64,000 bases of DNA from NCBI RefSeq assembly GCF_003668875.1, contig NZ_RAWM01000017.1:39767-103766 (forward strand), given 5' to 3'. The notes beneath the pieces are model-generated. The model was not told the origin of the DNA, did no database searches, and was given only the letters and a program-made list of their open reading frames with translations. The stretch is from Corallococcus interemptor (lineage in GTDB: Bacteria > Myxococcota > Myxococcia > Myxococcales > Myxococcaceae). Below are positions 8,592-19,354 of the stretch, piece by piece (within the stretch, counting starts at the first letter, position 1; each line of letters begins with the position of its first letter). The position numbers were made by a program, and so were the translations under genes.

Positions 8592-9839
8592 TCAGCGCAC
8601 CGGTTCGAAGAAGCGGTCCACCCGCAGGCCCGTGCCGCCGAACAGGTTGCCCAACAGGCCCCCCCAGCCGAGCGACAGCCAGACGACCATGGCCTTGCCC
8701 TTGATGTGACCGTACGGCACGTAGGCGACCTCGGCGCCGGCCGGGCCGCCCAGGTTGTAGCGGCTGTCCGCGCTGTTGTCCCGGTTGTCGCCCATCACGA
8801 AGACGCTGTCGGCGGGGACCGTGTAGGGCCCCTCGTGCTCGCGGCCCGGCATGCGCATGGGGTGCTGGAGCGACGAGTGCACCACGCCGCCCAGGTCCTC
8901 GCGGTAGAGCACTTCTTCCTGGTCGAACCAGCGGCCCGTCGTGTCGTCCTGGTTGTGCACCACGTAGTCCGGTGACACCAGCGTGCGGGGCTGGGCCTCG
9001 CCGTTGATCCGCACCACCCCGTCGACGATCTCCACCGTGTCGCCGGGGATGCCGATGACGCGCTTGATGAAGTCCTTGGACTCGTCCACGGGGTTGTTGA
9101 AGACGATGACGTCCCCGCGCTGCGGCGCCCGCACGATGCGGAACGGCACCACGTTCATGAACGGGACGCGCACCCCGTAGATGAACTTGTTCACGAAGAC
9201 CTGATCCCCAATCTGCAGCGTGGGCAGCATGGAGCCGGAGGGAATCCGGTACGGCTCCACCAGCACCGTGCGGATGACCAGGGCGATGAGCAACGCCTTG
9301 CCGAAGCCGCCCAGGAAGTCCCACACGGACTGCTTGCGGTACGCCCCCAGCTGCTCCTGGGTGAGCTTCTCCAGCGCCTGCGTCTCCGTGCGCAGCGCCT
9401 CCGCGTTGCCCGCCACCGACGCGGACTCCACGCGCAGCGCCTGCTCGGTGATGCGATCCGCCGCGGCCGGGGACACCTTGGTGCCCACGCGCGCGAGGAT
9501 GCGCTCGTCCTCGGCGATGAGCTCGCGCGCCTCGTGGCGCAGCGTCCGGAGCAGCGACTCCTTCCGGGACGCGTTGCGCCACACCAGGAGCCCGAAGAAG
9601 GCCAGCACCATGAGCAGGCCGAAGCCCTTCATCAGGGGCTGGGCCCAGGACGCGGTGCCGGGCGCCATTTCAATCAGCGTGACGTACGGGATGAACGCCA
9701 GGCCCACGCCCACCAGCGGGGCCCAGAGGCTGGTGAGCAGCTCGCGCCACATCAGCTGACGGCGGGCCTTGAGCTGCTCCGGGGTGCGGCGCGCGGCCAT
9801 GGCCGCTCCCAGCTTCATGGAAGGACTGGCCGTGCTCAT
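8592..9839 (-). CDS. lepB: Signal peptidase I with long N-terminal extension
   Basis: Removes signal peptides at the periplasmic face of the inner membrane. 415 residues. The catalytic Ser is S203 in PSGSMLPTL and the general-base Lys is K259 in KDFIKRVIGIPGD; the box E motif GDNRDNSADSR is near residue 344. Ahead of the catalytic domain lie two hydrophobic segments (about 36-58 and 68-87) and a roughly 80-residue charged, helical linker, then the usual membrane anchor (about 178-195). The start at ATG 9839 leaves four bases after the lepA stop, the same lepA-lepB order as in Escherichia coli. Confidence 0.95.
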   Translation of the reverse strand: MSTASPSMKLGAAMAARRTPEQLKARRQLMWRELLTSLWAPLVGVGLAFIPYVTLIEMAPGTASWAQPLMKGFGLLMVLAFFGLLVWRNASRKESLLRTLRHEARELIAEDERILARVGTKVSPAAADRITEQALRVESASVAGNAEALRTETQALEKLTQEQLGAYRKQSVWDFLGGFGKALLIALVIRTVLVEPYRIPSGSMLPTLQIGDQVFVNKFIYGVRVPFMNVVPFRIVRAPQRGDVIVFNNPVDESKDFIKRVIGIPGDTVEIVDGVVRINGEAQPRTLVSPDYVVHNQDDTTGRWFDQEEVLYREDLGGVVHSSLQHPMRMPGREHEGPYTVPADSVFVMGDNRDNSADSRYNLGGPAGAEVAYVPYGHIKGKAMVVWLSLGWGGLLGNLFGGTGLRVDRFFEPVR

Positions 9840-9843
9840 GGGG

Positions 9844-11655
9844 CTACTGCTCCGTCTTGAGGACCGCGAGGAAGGCTTCCTGCGGAATCTCCACCGTGCC
9901 CACCTGCTTCATGCGCTTCTTGCCCTCCTTCTGCTTCTCCAGGAGCTTGCGCTTGCGGCTGATGTCTCCGCCGTAGCACTTGGCAAGGACGTTCTTGCGC
10001 ATGGCGGAGATCGTCTCGCGGGAGATGATCTTCGCGCCGATGGCGGCCTGGATGGCCACCTCGTACATCTGCTTCGGAATCACTTCCTTGAGCTTCTCGC
10101 AGACCTCGCGGCCGCGCAGGTACGCGCGCTCGCGGTGCACGATGACGCTGAGCGCGTCCACCGGCTCGCCGTTGATCAGGATGTCCAGCTTCGCCAGGTC
10201 CGCCTCCTGGTACGACGACAGCTCGTAGTCGAGGCTCGCGTAGCCGCGCGACACGCTCTTCAGCCGGTCGAAGAAGTCGAAGACGACTTCGGCCATGGGC
10301 ATCTCGTACGTCACCTGCACGCGGGTGCCGCTGGAGCCCAGGTACTTCATGTCCTTCTGTACGCCACGCCGGTCCTGGCACAGCTTCAGGATGGCGCCCA
10401 GGTGCTCGTTGGGCACGTGGATGTGGCAGGTGAGGATGGGCTCCTCGAACTTCTCGATGTTCTGCGTGGGCGGCAGCTTCGCCGGGTTGTCCACGAGCAG
10501 CGTCTCACCCTTGCTGGTGGTGATGCGGTAGACCACCGACGGCGCCGTGGTGATCAGGTTGAGGTTGTACTCGCGCTCCAGGCGCTCCTGGACGATCTCC
10601 ATGTGGAGCAGGCCCAGGTAGCCGCAGCGGAAGCCGAACCCCAGCGCCGTGGACGACTCGGGCTCGTAGGTGAAGGCGGAGTCGTTGAGCGTCAGCTTCG
10701 CCAGCGCGTCGCGCAGGTTCTCGTAGTCCGCGGAGTCCACCGGGAAGATGCCGGAGAACACCATCGGCTTGACTTCCTTGAAGCCCGGGAAGGCCGTCTC
10801 CGTGGGGCGCGCCTCCTCCGTCACGGTGTCGCCGACCTTCGCGTCCTGCAGCTCCTTCACGTTGGCGACGAGCACGCCCACCTCGCCCGCCATCAGCTGC
10901 TGCACCGGGCGCGAGAACGGGCTGAACACGCCCAGCTCCTGCACCTCGAAGACCTTGTTGTTGCTGAACATCTTGATCTTCTGCTTCAGCTTCAGCGTGC
11001 CTTCCAGCACGCGCACCAGCGTCACCACGCCCCGGTAGTTGTCGTACCAGGAGTCGAAGATGAGCGCCTTGAGCGGCGCGGACGGCGAACCCTGCGGCGG
11101 CGGCACGCGCTGGACCACCGACTCCAGGATGTCGTGGATGCCCAGGCCCTCCTTGGCGGAGGCCGGCACCGCGACGGACGCATCGATGCCGATGACGTCC
11201 TCAATCTCCCCGCGCGTGCGGTCCACGTCCGCGCTGGGCAGGTCGATCTTGTTGATGACCGGGATGATTTCCAGGTTGTGGTCCAACGCCATGTAGACGT
11301 TGGCGAGCGTCTGCGCCTCCACGCCCTGCGTCGCGTCCACGACGAGCAGCGCGCCCTCGCACGCGGCGAGGCTGCGGCTCACCTCGTAGGCGAAGTCCAC
11401 GTGTCCCGGCGTGTCGATGAGGTTGAGGACGTAGTTCTGGCCGTCCTTCGCGGTGTACGTCATCCGCACGGACTGGGCCTTGATGGTGATGCCCCGCTCT
11501 CGCTCGATGTCCATGTTGTCGAGGAACTGGGCCTGCGCCTCACGCTTGGTCAGCGTGCCTGTCTTCTCCAGGAGGCGGTCGGCCAGCGTCGACTTTCCAT
11601 GGTCGATGTGGGCGATGATGCAGAAGTTGCGGATGTGCGCGTTTTCAGCCGGCAT
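9844..11655 (-). CDS. lepA: Elongation factor 4 (LepA), ribosome back-translocation GTPase
   Basis: 603-residue translational GTPase. The start is ATG 11655 ([20 protein letters not shown]); the longer upstream frame is not conserved-looking. G1 is [10 protein letters not shown]2 lies around the RERGIT element, G3 is DTPGHVDF, G4 is NKIDLP, all within the first 135 residues. The C-terminal LepA-specific domain ends in the basic stretch [20 protein letters not shown] typical of EF4. First gene of the minus-strand run that continues with lepB and the pyr genes. A 160-base upstream gap separates it from the galE-like gene on the same strand and should hold the promoter. Confidence 0.97.
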   Translation of the reverse strand: MPAENAHIRNFCIIAHIDHGKSTLADRLLEKTGTLTKREAQAQFLDNMDIERERGITIKAQSVRMTYTAKDGQNYVLNLIDTPGHVDFAYEVSRSLAACEGALLVVDATQGVEAQTLANVYMALDHNLEIIPVINKIDLPSADVDRTRGEIEDVIGIDASVAVPASAKEGLGIHDILESVVQRVPPPQGSPSAPLKALIFDSWYDNYRGVVTLVRVLEGTLKLKQKIKMFSNNKVFEVQELGVFSPFSRPVQQLMAGEVGVLVANVKELQDAKVGDTVTEEARPTETAFPGFKEVKPMVFSGIFPVDSADYENLRDALAKLTLNDSAFTYEPESSTALGFGFRCGYLGLLHMEIVQERLEREYNLNLITTAPSVVYRITTSKGETLLVDNPAKLPPTQNIEKFEEPILTCHIHVPNEHLGAILKLCQDRRGVQKDMKYLGSSGTRVQVTYEMPMAEVVFDFFDRLKSVSRGYASLDYELSSYQEADLAKLDILINGEPVDALSVIVHRERAYLRGREVCEKLKEVIPKQMYEVAIQAAIGAKIISRETISAMRKNVLAKCYGGDISRKRKLLEKQKEGKKRMKQVGTVEIPQEAFLAVLKTEQ

Positions 11656-11817
11656 GTTCAGGGCGCTCGTCGGTCGCGAAGCGGGCGTAGGTAACACCGA
11701 ACCGCCCGAAAATCCACGACCGGCGCACACCTGCCCGCCGGGCACTCCACCCACCTGACGCCCCGAAATCCCCCCGGCTTGCCGCCCAGGGGGACTCCAG
11801 CGGCGTTGAGAAACCTG

Positions 11818-12762
11818 CTAGCCCCGGGCGCGCATGGGGCCCGCGGCCTGCTCACGGAAGAAGTGCAGCGTGCGCTTGAGGCCCTCCGCCAGCTGCACGG
11901 ACGGCTCCCAGCCCAGCACCTTCTTCGCGTGGGACGCGTCGATGCAGGAGCGCAGCTGCTCGCCCGGCTTGCCCGGCGCGTGCTCGGCCTTCAGCGAGCT
12001 GCCGCCGGCCTCCGCGATGAGCTCGTAGAGCCGGTTGATGTCCGTCTCCACGCCGGTGCCGATGTTGGCGGCGCCCACGTAGTCGCTCTGGGCGGCCAGG
12101 TAGTTGGCGCGGGCCACGTCCGGACCGAAGACGAAGTCACGCGTCTGCTTGCCCTCGCCGAAGATGGTGCAGCCCTGCCCCGCGACGACGCGCTTGCTGA
12201 ACACGGCTACCACGCCGGCCTCGCCGTGCGGGTTCTGACGGGGGCCGTACACGTTGGCGTACCGCAGGGCGACGTACGGCAGGCCGTACTGCGCCCGGTA
12301 GTAGCCCAGGTACAGCTCGCCCGCCGCCTTGGAGACGCCGTACGGCGACACCGGCCGCGTCGGGTGGTCCTCGCGGGCGGGGAAGTAGTCCTGCTCGCCG
12401 TAGATGGCGCCGCCGGTGGAGCTGAAGATGACCTTCTTCACGCCCGACTGGCGCGAGGCCTCCAGCAGGTTGAGCATGCCGCGGACGTTCACGTCCGCGT
12501 CGAAGCTGGGGTCCTCCACGCTCTTGCGCACGTCCATCTGGGCGGCCAGGTGGCAGAGCACCTGCGGCTTCTCCGTGCGGATGAGCTCCGCGGCTTCCGG
12601 GCTCCGGATGTCGAGCACGACCAGCCGCACGCGCGGATCCAGGTTCTCCTTCTTGCCGCTCAGCAGGTTGTCCAGCGCGATGACCTCATGGCCATTGCGC
12701 AGGAACTCGTCGCACACGTGCGAGCCGATGAAGCCCGCGCCGCCCGTCACCAGGACTTTCAC
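11818..12762 (-). CDS. NAD-dependent sugar-nucleotide epimerase, GalE-like
   Basis: Extended short-chain dehydrogenase, 314 residues, starting at GTG 12762 with GGGGAG six bases upstream. N-terminal Rossmann motif GGAGFIGS (residues 7-14), catalytic SSTGGAIYG near 115-123 and YxxxK as YGVSK near 142. Likely acts on UDP- or other NDP-hexoses; whether it is a true UDP-glucose 4-epimerase cannot be decided without a tree. It follows the UXS-like gene by 74 bases on the same strand, so both may supply sugars for surface polysaccharide or lipopolysaccharide. Confidence 0.88.
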   Translation of the reverse strand: MKVLVTGGAGFIGSHVCDEFLRNGHEVIALDNLLSGKKENLDPRVRLVVLDIRSPEAAELIRTEKPQVLCHLAAQMDVRKSVEDPSFDADVNVRGMLNLLEASRQSGVKKVIFSSTGGAIYGEQDYFPAREDHPTRPVSPYGVSKAAGELYLGYYRAQYGLPYVALRYANVYGPRQNPHGEAGVVAVFSKRVVAGQGCTIFGEGKQTRDFVFGPDVARANYLAAQSDYVGAANIGTGVETDINRLYELIAEAGGSSLKAEHAPGKPGEQLRSCIDASHAKKVLGWEPSVQLAEGLKRTLHFFREQAAGPMRARG

Positions 12763-12836
12763 GCCGTTCTCCCCAGGTCCGGCCGCCAGGGGGGCCGGAC
12801 CGTCGTCTACCTCGCGTTCACTCGCGCGCGGCCAAC

Positions 12837-13805
<969 letters not shown>

Positions 13806-13820
13806 GTCACGCCTCGTTCG

Positions 13821-14003
13821 TCAGGAGAGTTCGTCGAAGGTTGCCTGGCCCGGCAGCTGCGCTTTGTACTTCTCCAGCACCAGGTCGATGCCCTGCCGGA
13901 TGTATTCGGCCACGGGCACCTTCGTCTTCTGGTTCAGCGCCTTGAGCAGTTCGTTCTGCTCCGGAGTGATGTAGATGGTGGTGCTGACTTTCTTTCGGGC
14001 CAT
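13821..14003 (-). CDS. Small ribbon-helix-helix DNA-binding protein (possible CdbA family)
   Basis: A 60-residue protein starting at ATG 14003 (MARKKVSTTIYITPEQ). A beta-strand (KVSTTIYIT) followed by two helices (PEQNELLKALNQKT and PVAEYIRQGIDLVLEKY) is the Arc/MetJ/CopG fold, which dimerises and puts the strand in the major groove. Myxococcus xanthus has a small ribbon-helix-helix protein, CdbA, that binds DNA and c-di-GMP and organises the nucleoid; size and look agree, but that assignment is from memory and unverified. Heads a short operon with two sugar-nucleotide enzymes, which it might regulate. Confidence 0.85.
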   Translation of the reverse strand: MARKKVSTTIYITPEQNELLKALNQKTKVPVAEYIRQGIDLVLEKYKAQLPGQATFDELS

Positions 14004-14095
14004 GGCGATACGTGAAAATATATGGAATGACGTGGCCTGCGAAGCACGGAGTGGAAGCGGCGCGAACATGGCGCCCCACCTGCTTGGGAGGCACC

Positions 14096-14695
14096 TTGGC
14101 TTCTAGCAACCGCTTGATTTTCCTGGGCTTCCTGGTGGCAGGCGCGCTCACGGGCTGCGCGAGCCAGAAGGCCTCGGAGGGCTCTGACACGGTGCGCAAG
14201 CGCCCCGAGGCGGAAGCCGTCCGGGGGAAGCAGGACCCCGGGGAGACCGTCACGGAGCTGGACGCCAACGGCGACGGCCAGACGGACGTCTGGGAGTACC
14301 GGCTCAAGGACGTGCTGGTGCGCAAGGAGCTGGACCTGAACTGGGACGGCCGTGTGGACGTCACCCAGTACCTGGATCCGCAGGGCGCGAAGGTCCGCGA
14401 AGTCATGGACCTGGACTACGACGGCAAGGTGGACGCCACGTACCACTACGCCGAGGGCAAGCGCACCAAGGGCGAGCGCGACCTGGACGGCGATGGGAAG
14501 GCGGACTCGTGGCTCTTCTACGAGAACGACACGCTCGTGCGGAAGGAGCGTGACGCGAACCACGACGGCCGCGTGGACTACTGGGAGTACTGGGAGAACG
14601 GCCAGGTGGACCGCATTGGCGAGGACCTGGACGGTGACGGCACCGTGGACCAGTGGACCCGCAACCCGGCGCCCGGGGCGAAGTCCAGGGAGTGA
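14096..14695 (+). CDS. Lipoprotein with six EF-hand-like Asp-rich repeats
   Basis: 199 residues from TTG 14096, chosen because GGGAGG ends four bases before it and a lipoprotein signal begins directly (hydrophobic LIFLGFLVAGALTGC with lipobox LTGC). The longer ATG frame from 14012 reads through non-signal sequence. After a short charged linker come six tandem units of about 20-25 residues, each with DxNxDGxxD or DxDxDGxxD followed by an aromatic strand (for example DANGDGQTDVWEY, DLDGDGKADSW). These match calcium-binding dockerin/EF-hand-like loops. Probably a surface or outer-membrane Ca-binding lipoprotein; partner unknown. Confidence 0.85.
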   Translation: MASSNRLIFLGFLVAGALTGCASQKASEGSDTVRKRPEAEAVRGKQDPGETVTELDANGDGQTDVWEYRLKDVLVRKELDLNWDGRVDVTQYLDPQGAKVREVMDLDYDGKVDATYHYAEGKRTKGERDLDGDGKADSWLFYENDTLVRKERDANHDGRVDYWEYWENGQVDRIGEDLDGDGTVDQWTRNPAPGAKSRE

Positions 14696-14709
14696 TGCCG
14701 GGAGCGCGG

Positions 14710-14737
14710 GCCGGCGCACCTTCGAGGGCGCGCCGGC
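14710..14737. terminator. GC hairpin between convergent genes, possible bidirectional terminator
   Basis: Eight-base arms GCCGGCGC (14710-14717) and GCGCCGGC (14730-14737) around a 12-nt loop, in the 64-base gap between the lipoprotein stop and the cupin stop. There is no T-run on either strand, so factor-independent termination is uncertain. Confidence 0.4.
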
Positions 14738-14759
14738 GGGCGGGTACGGCTTCTAGCGA

Positions 14760-15122
14760 CTACGGAGCGCTGGTGCCCGTGCGCCCGTAGGAGTCCTCCA
14801 GGCGGACCACGTCATTCAGCTCGGGGGTGCTGACCTCGAGGATGTCGCAGTCGGTGATGGCGACCATGCGGTGCTTGGTCAGCGGCTTGATGTGGTAGCT
14901 CTCACCGGGGTTCATCTCCTTCTCGATGAGGCCCTGGCCCTCGTCGACGACGAAGAGGAGCTTGCCGCTCTGGACGTGGATGGTCTCGTCCTTGACGTTG
15001 TGGAACTGGAGGCTCAGCTTGTGGCCGGCCTTCACGTGCAGGAGCTTGCCCACGTAGCGCTCCGTGTGGGCCCAGATGAGCTCGTGACCCCAGGGCTTCT
15101 CCACCCGCTTCGTCGTCGTCAT
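14760..15122 (-). CDS. Single-domain cupin, mannose-6-phosphate isomerase type II-like
   Basis: 120 residues: MTTTKRVEKPWGHELIW, then the cupin barrel with metal-ligand pattern GHKLSLQFHNVKDETIHV (about residues 33-50) and the second motif ending in KPLTKHRMVAI near 83-90. It corresponds to the C-terminal isomerase domain of bifunctional mannose-1-phosphate guanylyltransferase/phosphomannose isomerases, here stand-alone. It could interconvert hexose phosphates or simply bind a sugar phosphate; the sequence does not say which. It begins 29 bases after the SPOR-domain gene stop on the same strand. Confidence 0.85.
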   Translation of the reverse strand: MTTTKRVEKPWGHELIWAHTERYVGKLLHVKAGHKLSLQFHNVKDETIHVQSGKLLFVVDEGQGLIEKEMNPGESYHIKPLTKHRMVAITDCDILEVSTPELNDVVRLEDSYGRTGTSAP

Positions 15123-15151
15123 TTGCTTCGTCTCTTCCTTGCCCAGCAGCG

Positions 15152-16105
15152 CTAGTTCGTGCCGGCCACGTACGCGTCGAGCTGGGTCTCGCGCTTGAAG
15201 TCCGTCAGGTACCGGCCCGCGGCTTCCTTGCTGGCGAAGCTGCCCATCCGGACGCGGTACCAGGTGCCCTTTCCGGGCACCTCCGCCGCCAGGATATACG
15301 GGGCATAGCCCCGGTCTCGCAACCGCGCGGCGAACCGGTCGGCGTCCTGGCGGCTCTGGAAGGCGGAGAGCTGGAGCGTGAACGCCCCACCCTTCACGGC
15401 CTCCGACGGACGCGGCGGCTCCGCGGGCAGCGCCTGCGCCCGGGCGATGGCCTCCTTCATGCCTCCGTCACGCACGGCGGTGCGGGTGGCGACCGGCGTC
15501 TCCTCCACCTTTCCCTTCACCGGCTCCGCGACCTTGGGCTCGGGCTTGGGCTCCGGCTTCGCGGCGGCGACCTTGGCGGGCTCCGCGGGCTTCGGCTCCG
15601 GCTTCGCTTCGGGCTTCGACAGCGGCTTGCCGTTCGCGATGGCGTCCTCCTCCGCGGAGTCCATCGCGGGCAGCTCGCCCGTGTCGGGGTCCGGCGTGGG
15701 GGCCAGGGCGGCGGGCTTCGCGGCGACCTTGGGGGCTTCCGCGGGCTTCGTCTCCGGCTTCACCTCGGGCTTCGCGGCGGCGGCGGCCTTGGGGGCCTCC
15801 GGCTTCGCGGCGACCTTGGGCAGCGGCGGCAGGGGCTCCGAGCCCGTCTTGCGGGTCAGCTCGTCCGGGAAGGTGAGCGGCGGCTCCTGGCGCGCGTCGT
15901 TGAGGACCTGCGCGTTGGCGTCCAGCGCGGAGAGCAGGTCCGGCGCGGCGGCCGTCTGCGCGTCGCCCGCGAGCTTCTTGCCCACCACCACGCCCAGCAC
16001 GAACACGGCGCCCATCACGACGATGCCGGCGATCAACAGGCTGACGATCTGCCGGTTATCCAGCGAGACGTCGAACTTCTCCTTCATCCGGTGGGCGTCA
16101 CGCAT
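15152..16105 (-). CDS. SPOR-domain membrane protein with Pro/Ala/Lys-rich stalk
   Basis: 317 residues from ATG 16105 (ATG 16087 is an alternative). Short cytoplasmic N-terminus with the segment KEKFDVSLDNRQ, one transmembrane helix (about residues 18-44), a long low-complexity stalk rich in K-P-E and A-A-K units (about 95-220), and a C-terminal SPOR domain (about 235-315) with the usual AFQSRQDADRFAARLRDRGY and RVRMGSFASKEAAGRY halves. SPOR domains bind glycan strands stripped of stem peptides at the division septum, so a cell-envelope/division role is likely. Confidence 0.88.
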   Translation of the reverse strand: MRDAHRMKEKFDVSLDNRQIVSLLIAGIVVMGAVFVLGVVVGKKLAGDAQTAAAPDLLSALDANAQVLNDARQEPPLTFPDELTRKTGSEPLPPLPKVAAKPEAPKAAAAAKPEVKPETKPAEAPKVAAKPAALAPTPDPDTGELPAMDSAEEDAIANGKPLSKPEAKPEPKPAEPAKVAAAKPEPKPEPKVAEPVKGKVEETPVATRTAVRDGGMKEAIARAQALPAEPPRPSEAVKGGAFTLQLSAFQSRQDADRFAARLRDRGYAPYILAAEVPGKGTWYRVRMGSFASKEAAGRYLTDFKRETQLDAYVAGTN

Positions 16106-16223
16106 GGCGGGGCAGACCTCAAGTGGCGCGCTCACGGCCGTGTAACGGCCTGTAGCGACAGCGTGCGCGCAAGCTACGCCCCACCCCCAGGCGGGTCAAA
16201 TTCGCGGAGCCCCTGGAGATCCA

Positions 16224-16259
16224 TCGCGTCCGAGGCCGGAAGTCCGGCGCGGGACGCGA
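16224..16259. terminator. Nested hairpin just past mnmA
   Basis: Outer arms TCGCGTCC / GGACGCGA (8 bp, perfect), a symmetric 3/3 internal loop, inner arms GCCGG / CCGGC with an AAGT loop; 36 bases in all. Lies 9 bases downstream of the mnmA stop. No U-run, so it may terminate with Rho or simply protect the 3' end. Confidence 0.45.
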
Positions 16260-16268
16260 CAGGTCGGC

Positions 16269-17315
<1,047 letters not shown>

Positions 17316-17409
17316 GGGGCTCCTTCCTACACGCCCCCAGGCCGCGACGCACGGCCGGAGGCGCTCCAGGCCCCCTCCCCTGCCCTCCGGCCGGGAGGAG
17401 GCCCCCTTG

Positions 17410-18675
17410 TCATGGACCGCGCGCCGCCCAGGCCGTGAGCAGGGCGCGGAGCGCGTCCGCGGTGTTCAGCGACGGGTCGTCGAGCACGGATTCGACAAGG
17501 TACCGGGTCGCCTCGCCCACCTTCGGCGAGGGGCCGATGCCCAGCGTCTTCATGATGTCGCCCCCGGTGAGCGCCAGCTCCTTGGCGGACAGCGGAGGCT
17601 TCGCCGCGGCCAGCGCCTCCAGCCTTGAGGCCAGCGCCTCCACCGCGGGCAGCCGCTCCGGGGCCCGGGCCTGGACGCGGGCCTTCGCCACGGCGAGCAG
17701 CGCGGGCAGGTTCACCAGCCCCACGCGGGCGAGCAGCCGGCGCAGCGCCGGGTCCGCGTCGTCCACGCGCGTCTCCAGCTTCGCGTGCTCGACGAGCAGC
17801 CCGATGAGGTCGGCGGACTTGTTGGGGAACTTCAGGCGCAGGCACAGCTCCTTCGCCTGCGTCGCGGTGTCGATGTCCGCCAGCAGCGTGGCCACCCGCA
17901 GGTCCGCGTCCAGCGGCGCGGCCTGCACGGCGGCGCGGGCGAGCCGGACGCTCTCCGCGTCCGCATGGGCCACCTCCGGAAGGAAGCACTCCATCAGCCC
18001 CGTGTCCGCCAGCAGGTGCAGCCCCGTCTCCGCGCGCGGGGACAGGAGCAGCTTGAGCAGCTCCTCGCGCACGCGCTCCAGCGCGACCTTGCGGAACACG
18101 GCCAGGGTCGCGGGGATGGCGTCGCGCGTCTCCGGGTCCAGGGTGAAGCCCAGCACGGCGGCGAAGCGCACGGCGCGCAGGGGGCGCAGGCCGTCCTCGG
18201 AGAAGCGCTCCAGCGCGGAGCCCACGCAGCGGATCAGCTTCGCGGCCAGGTCCACCTGCCCGCCGAAGGGATCCACCAGCTCGCGGTCGAGCGGGTTGTA
18301 CGCCATGGCGTTGATGGTGAAGTCGCGCCGCGACAGGTCCTTCACGATGTCGCGCTCGAAGGACACGGAGCTGGGGCGCCGTCCGTCCAGATAGTCCCCT
18401 TCCGAACGGAACGTCGTCACCTCCACGTGGTTGCCGCCGGTGACGACCGTGACGGTGCCGTGCTGGATGCCGGTGGGGATGACCTTGCGGAAGGCGCGCT
18501 GCACCTCTTCCGGCAGCGCGCTGGTGGCCACGTCGAAGTCCTTCGGGTGGACCTTGCGGACCATGTCCCGCACGCAGCCGCCCACCAGGTACGTGGGGTG
18601 GCCCAGCTCGCGCAGGCGGGTGATGACTTCGAGCACGGGCTTCGGAATGTCGGCGTCGTGGAGGTTGGCGATCAT
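17410..18675 (-). CDS. CCA-adding / poly(A) polymerase family nucleotidyltransferase
   Basis: 421 residues from ATG 18675 (MIANLHDADIPKP); the longer frame upstream is not domain-like. Class II nucleotidyltransferase head: YLVGGCVRDMV near residue 28, then the metal-binding DFDVAT near 45, and the flexible-loop and RRDFTINAMAYN motif near 115. The neck/body domain follows with RFSEDGLRPLRAVRFAA near 155. The head could serve CCA addition, A-addition or polyadenylation; the family is hard to subdivide by eye. Shares a 218-base divergent region with the gene at 18894. Confidence 0.88.
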   Translation of the reverse strand: MIANLHDADIPKPVLEVITRLRELGHPTYLVGGCVRDMVRKVHPKDFDVATSALPEEVQRAFRKVIPTGIQHGTVTVVTGGNHVEVTTFRSEGDYLDGRRPSSVSFERDIVKDLSRRDFTINAMAYNPLDRELVDPFGGQVDLAAKLIRCVGSALERFSEDGLRPLRAVRFAAVLGFTLDPETRDAIPATLAVFRKVALERVREELLKLLLSPRAETGLHLLADTGLMECFLPEVAHADAESVRLARAAVQAAPLDADLRVATLLADIDTATQAKELCLRLKFPNKSADLIGLLVEHAKLETRVDDADPALRRLLARVGLVNLPALLAVAKARVQARAPERLPAVEALASRLEALAAAKPPLSAKELALTGGDIMKTLGIGPSPKVGEATRYLVESVLDDPSLNTADALRALLTAWAARGP

Positions 18676-18893
18676 GTCCGCGGGGGGGTGGGAGGAAGCG
18701 GCCGCGTTCGTAGCGGCTTCCGTCAGGCCTTGCCACTGCGGCGGCCCCCGCGAAGGCCGGCATACGACAAATGACGTATACGTGGGCCAATGAAAGTCTT
18801 CAGGAAACTCCTGCGCACACACCCCGACAATCATTTCAACGCAGCACCTGCCGCGGGCGAGGCCCACGGGCCGCCGCCCCCACGAGGACACCC

Positions 18894-19283
18894 ATGTTCA
18901 AGGTCACCAGCAACCACACTTTCAAGAACCCCGCCCGCCTCGACATCGACAAGACGACGCAGGGCAAGACGAGCGACTACAGCCATGCGGTCAGCGGCGT
19001 GAACCAGATCCTCGACAGGGGCAACATCGGCATCTCCGACCGGTCCAAGAACAGCGTCATCGACAACGTCAAGAAGGTGGAGACGGGCGCGCGCAGCGAG
19101 GTCAACGCGCACCAGCGCGAGGCGCTGAACTTCGGCCGCGACGCCTTCGTGAGCTTCAGCAAGGGCCAGTTCAAGCAGGGCGCGGTGGAGGCGCTGGGCT
19201 CGGGGCTCAACGCCGCGGCCTCGGGGTTCAAGTCCACGTACACGCCGACGCCGCACGAGAAGCAGGGCATCGATCCCTGGTGA
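18894..19283 (+). CDS. Small hydrophilic protein of unknown function
   Basis: 129 residues from ATG 18894 with GAGG six bases ahead. No signal peptide or membrane segment, no Cys. Rich in Lys, Ser, Asn and Gly, with a central region (about 40-110) that would form amphipathic helices (SVIDNVKKVETGARSEVNAH, then ALNFGRDAFVSFSKGQFKQG). The ending YTPTPHEKQGIDPW is unusually Pro/charged. Codon use fits its neighbours. I do not recognise a family. The look (small, soluble, Gly/Ser-rich with helical middle) is compatible with a secreted protein or an effector, but nothing proves that. Confidence 0.6.
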   Translation: MFKVTSNHTFKNPARLDIDKTTQGKTSDYSHAVSGVNQILDRGNIGISDRSKNSVIDNVKKVETGARSEVNAHQREALNFGRDAFVSFSKGQFKQGAVEALGSGLNAAASGFKSTYTPTPHEKQGIDPW

Positions 19284-19354
19284 CCCCTGCCTGCTGACGG
19301 GCCGGGCATCCCTCACGGCGTCTGGCGGGTGCATCTGTTAACGATGCACCCGCC

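Noticed and set aside
9769..11694. 641-aa plus-strand frame over lepA
   Set aside because: Antisense shadow of the conserved GTPase gene; no domain-like sequence.
15500..15830. Repeated Lys-Pro-Glu codons as a DNA repeat element
   Set aside because: Explained by the low-complexity stalk of the SPOR-domain protein.
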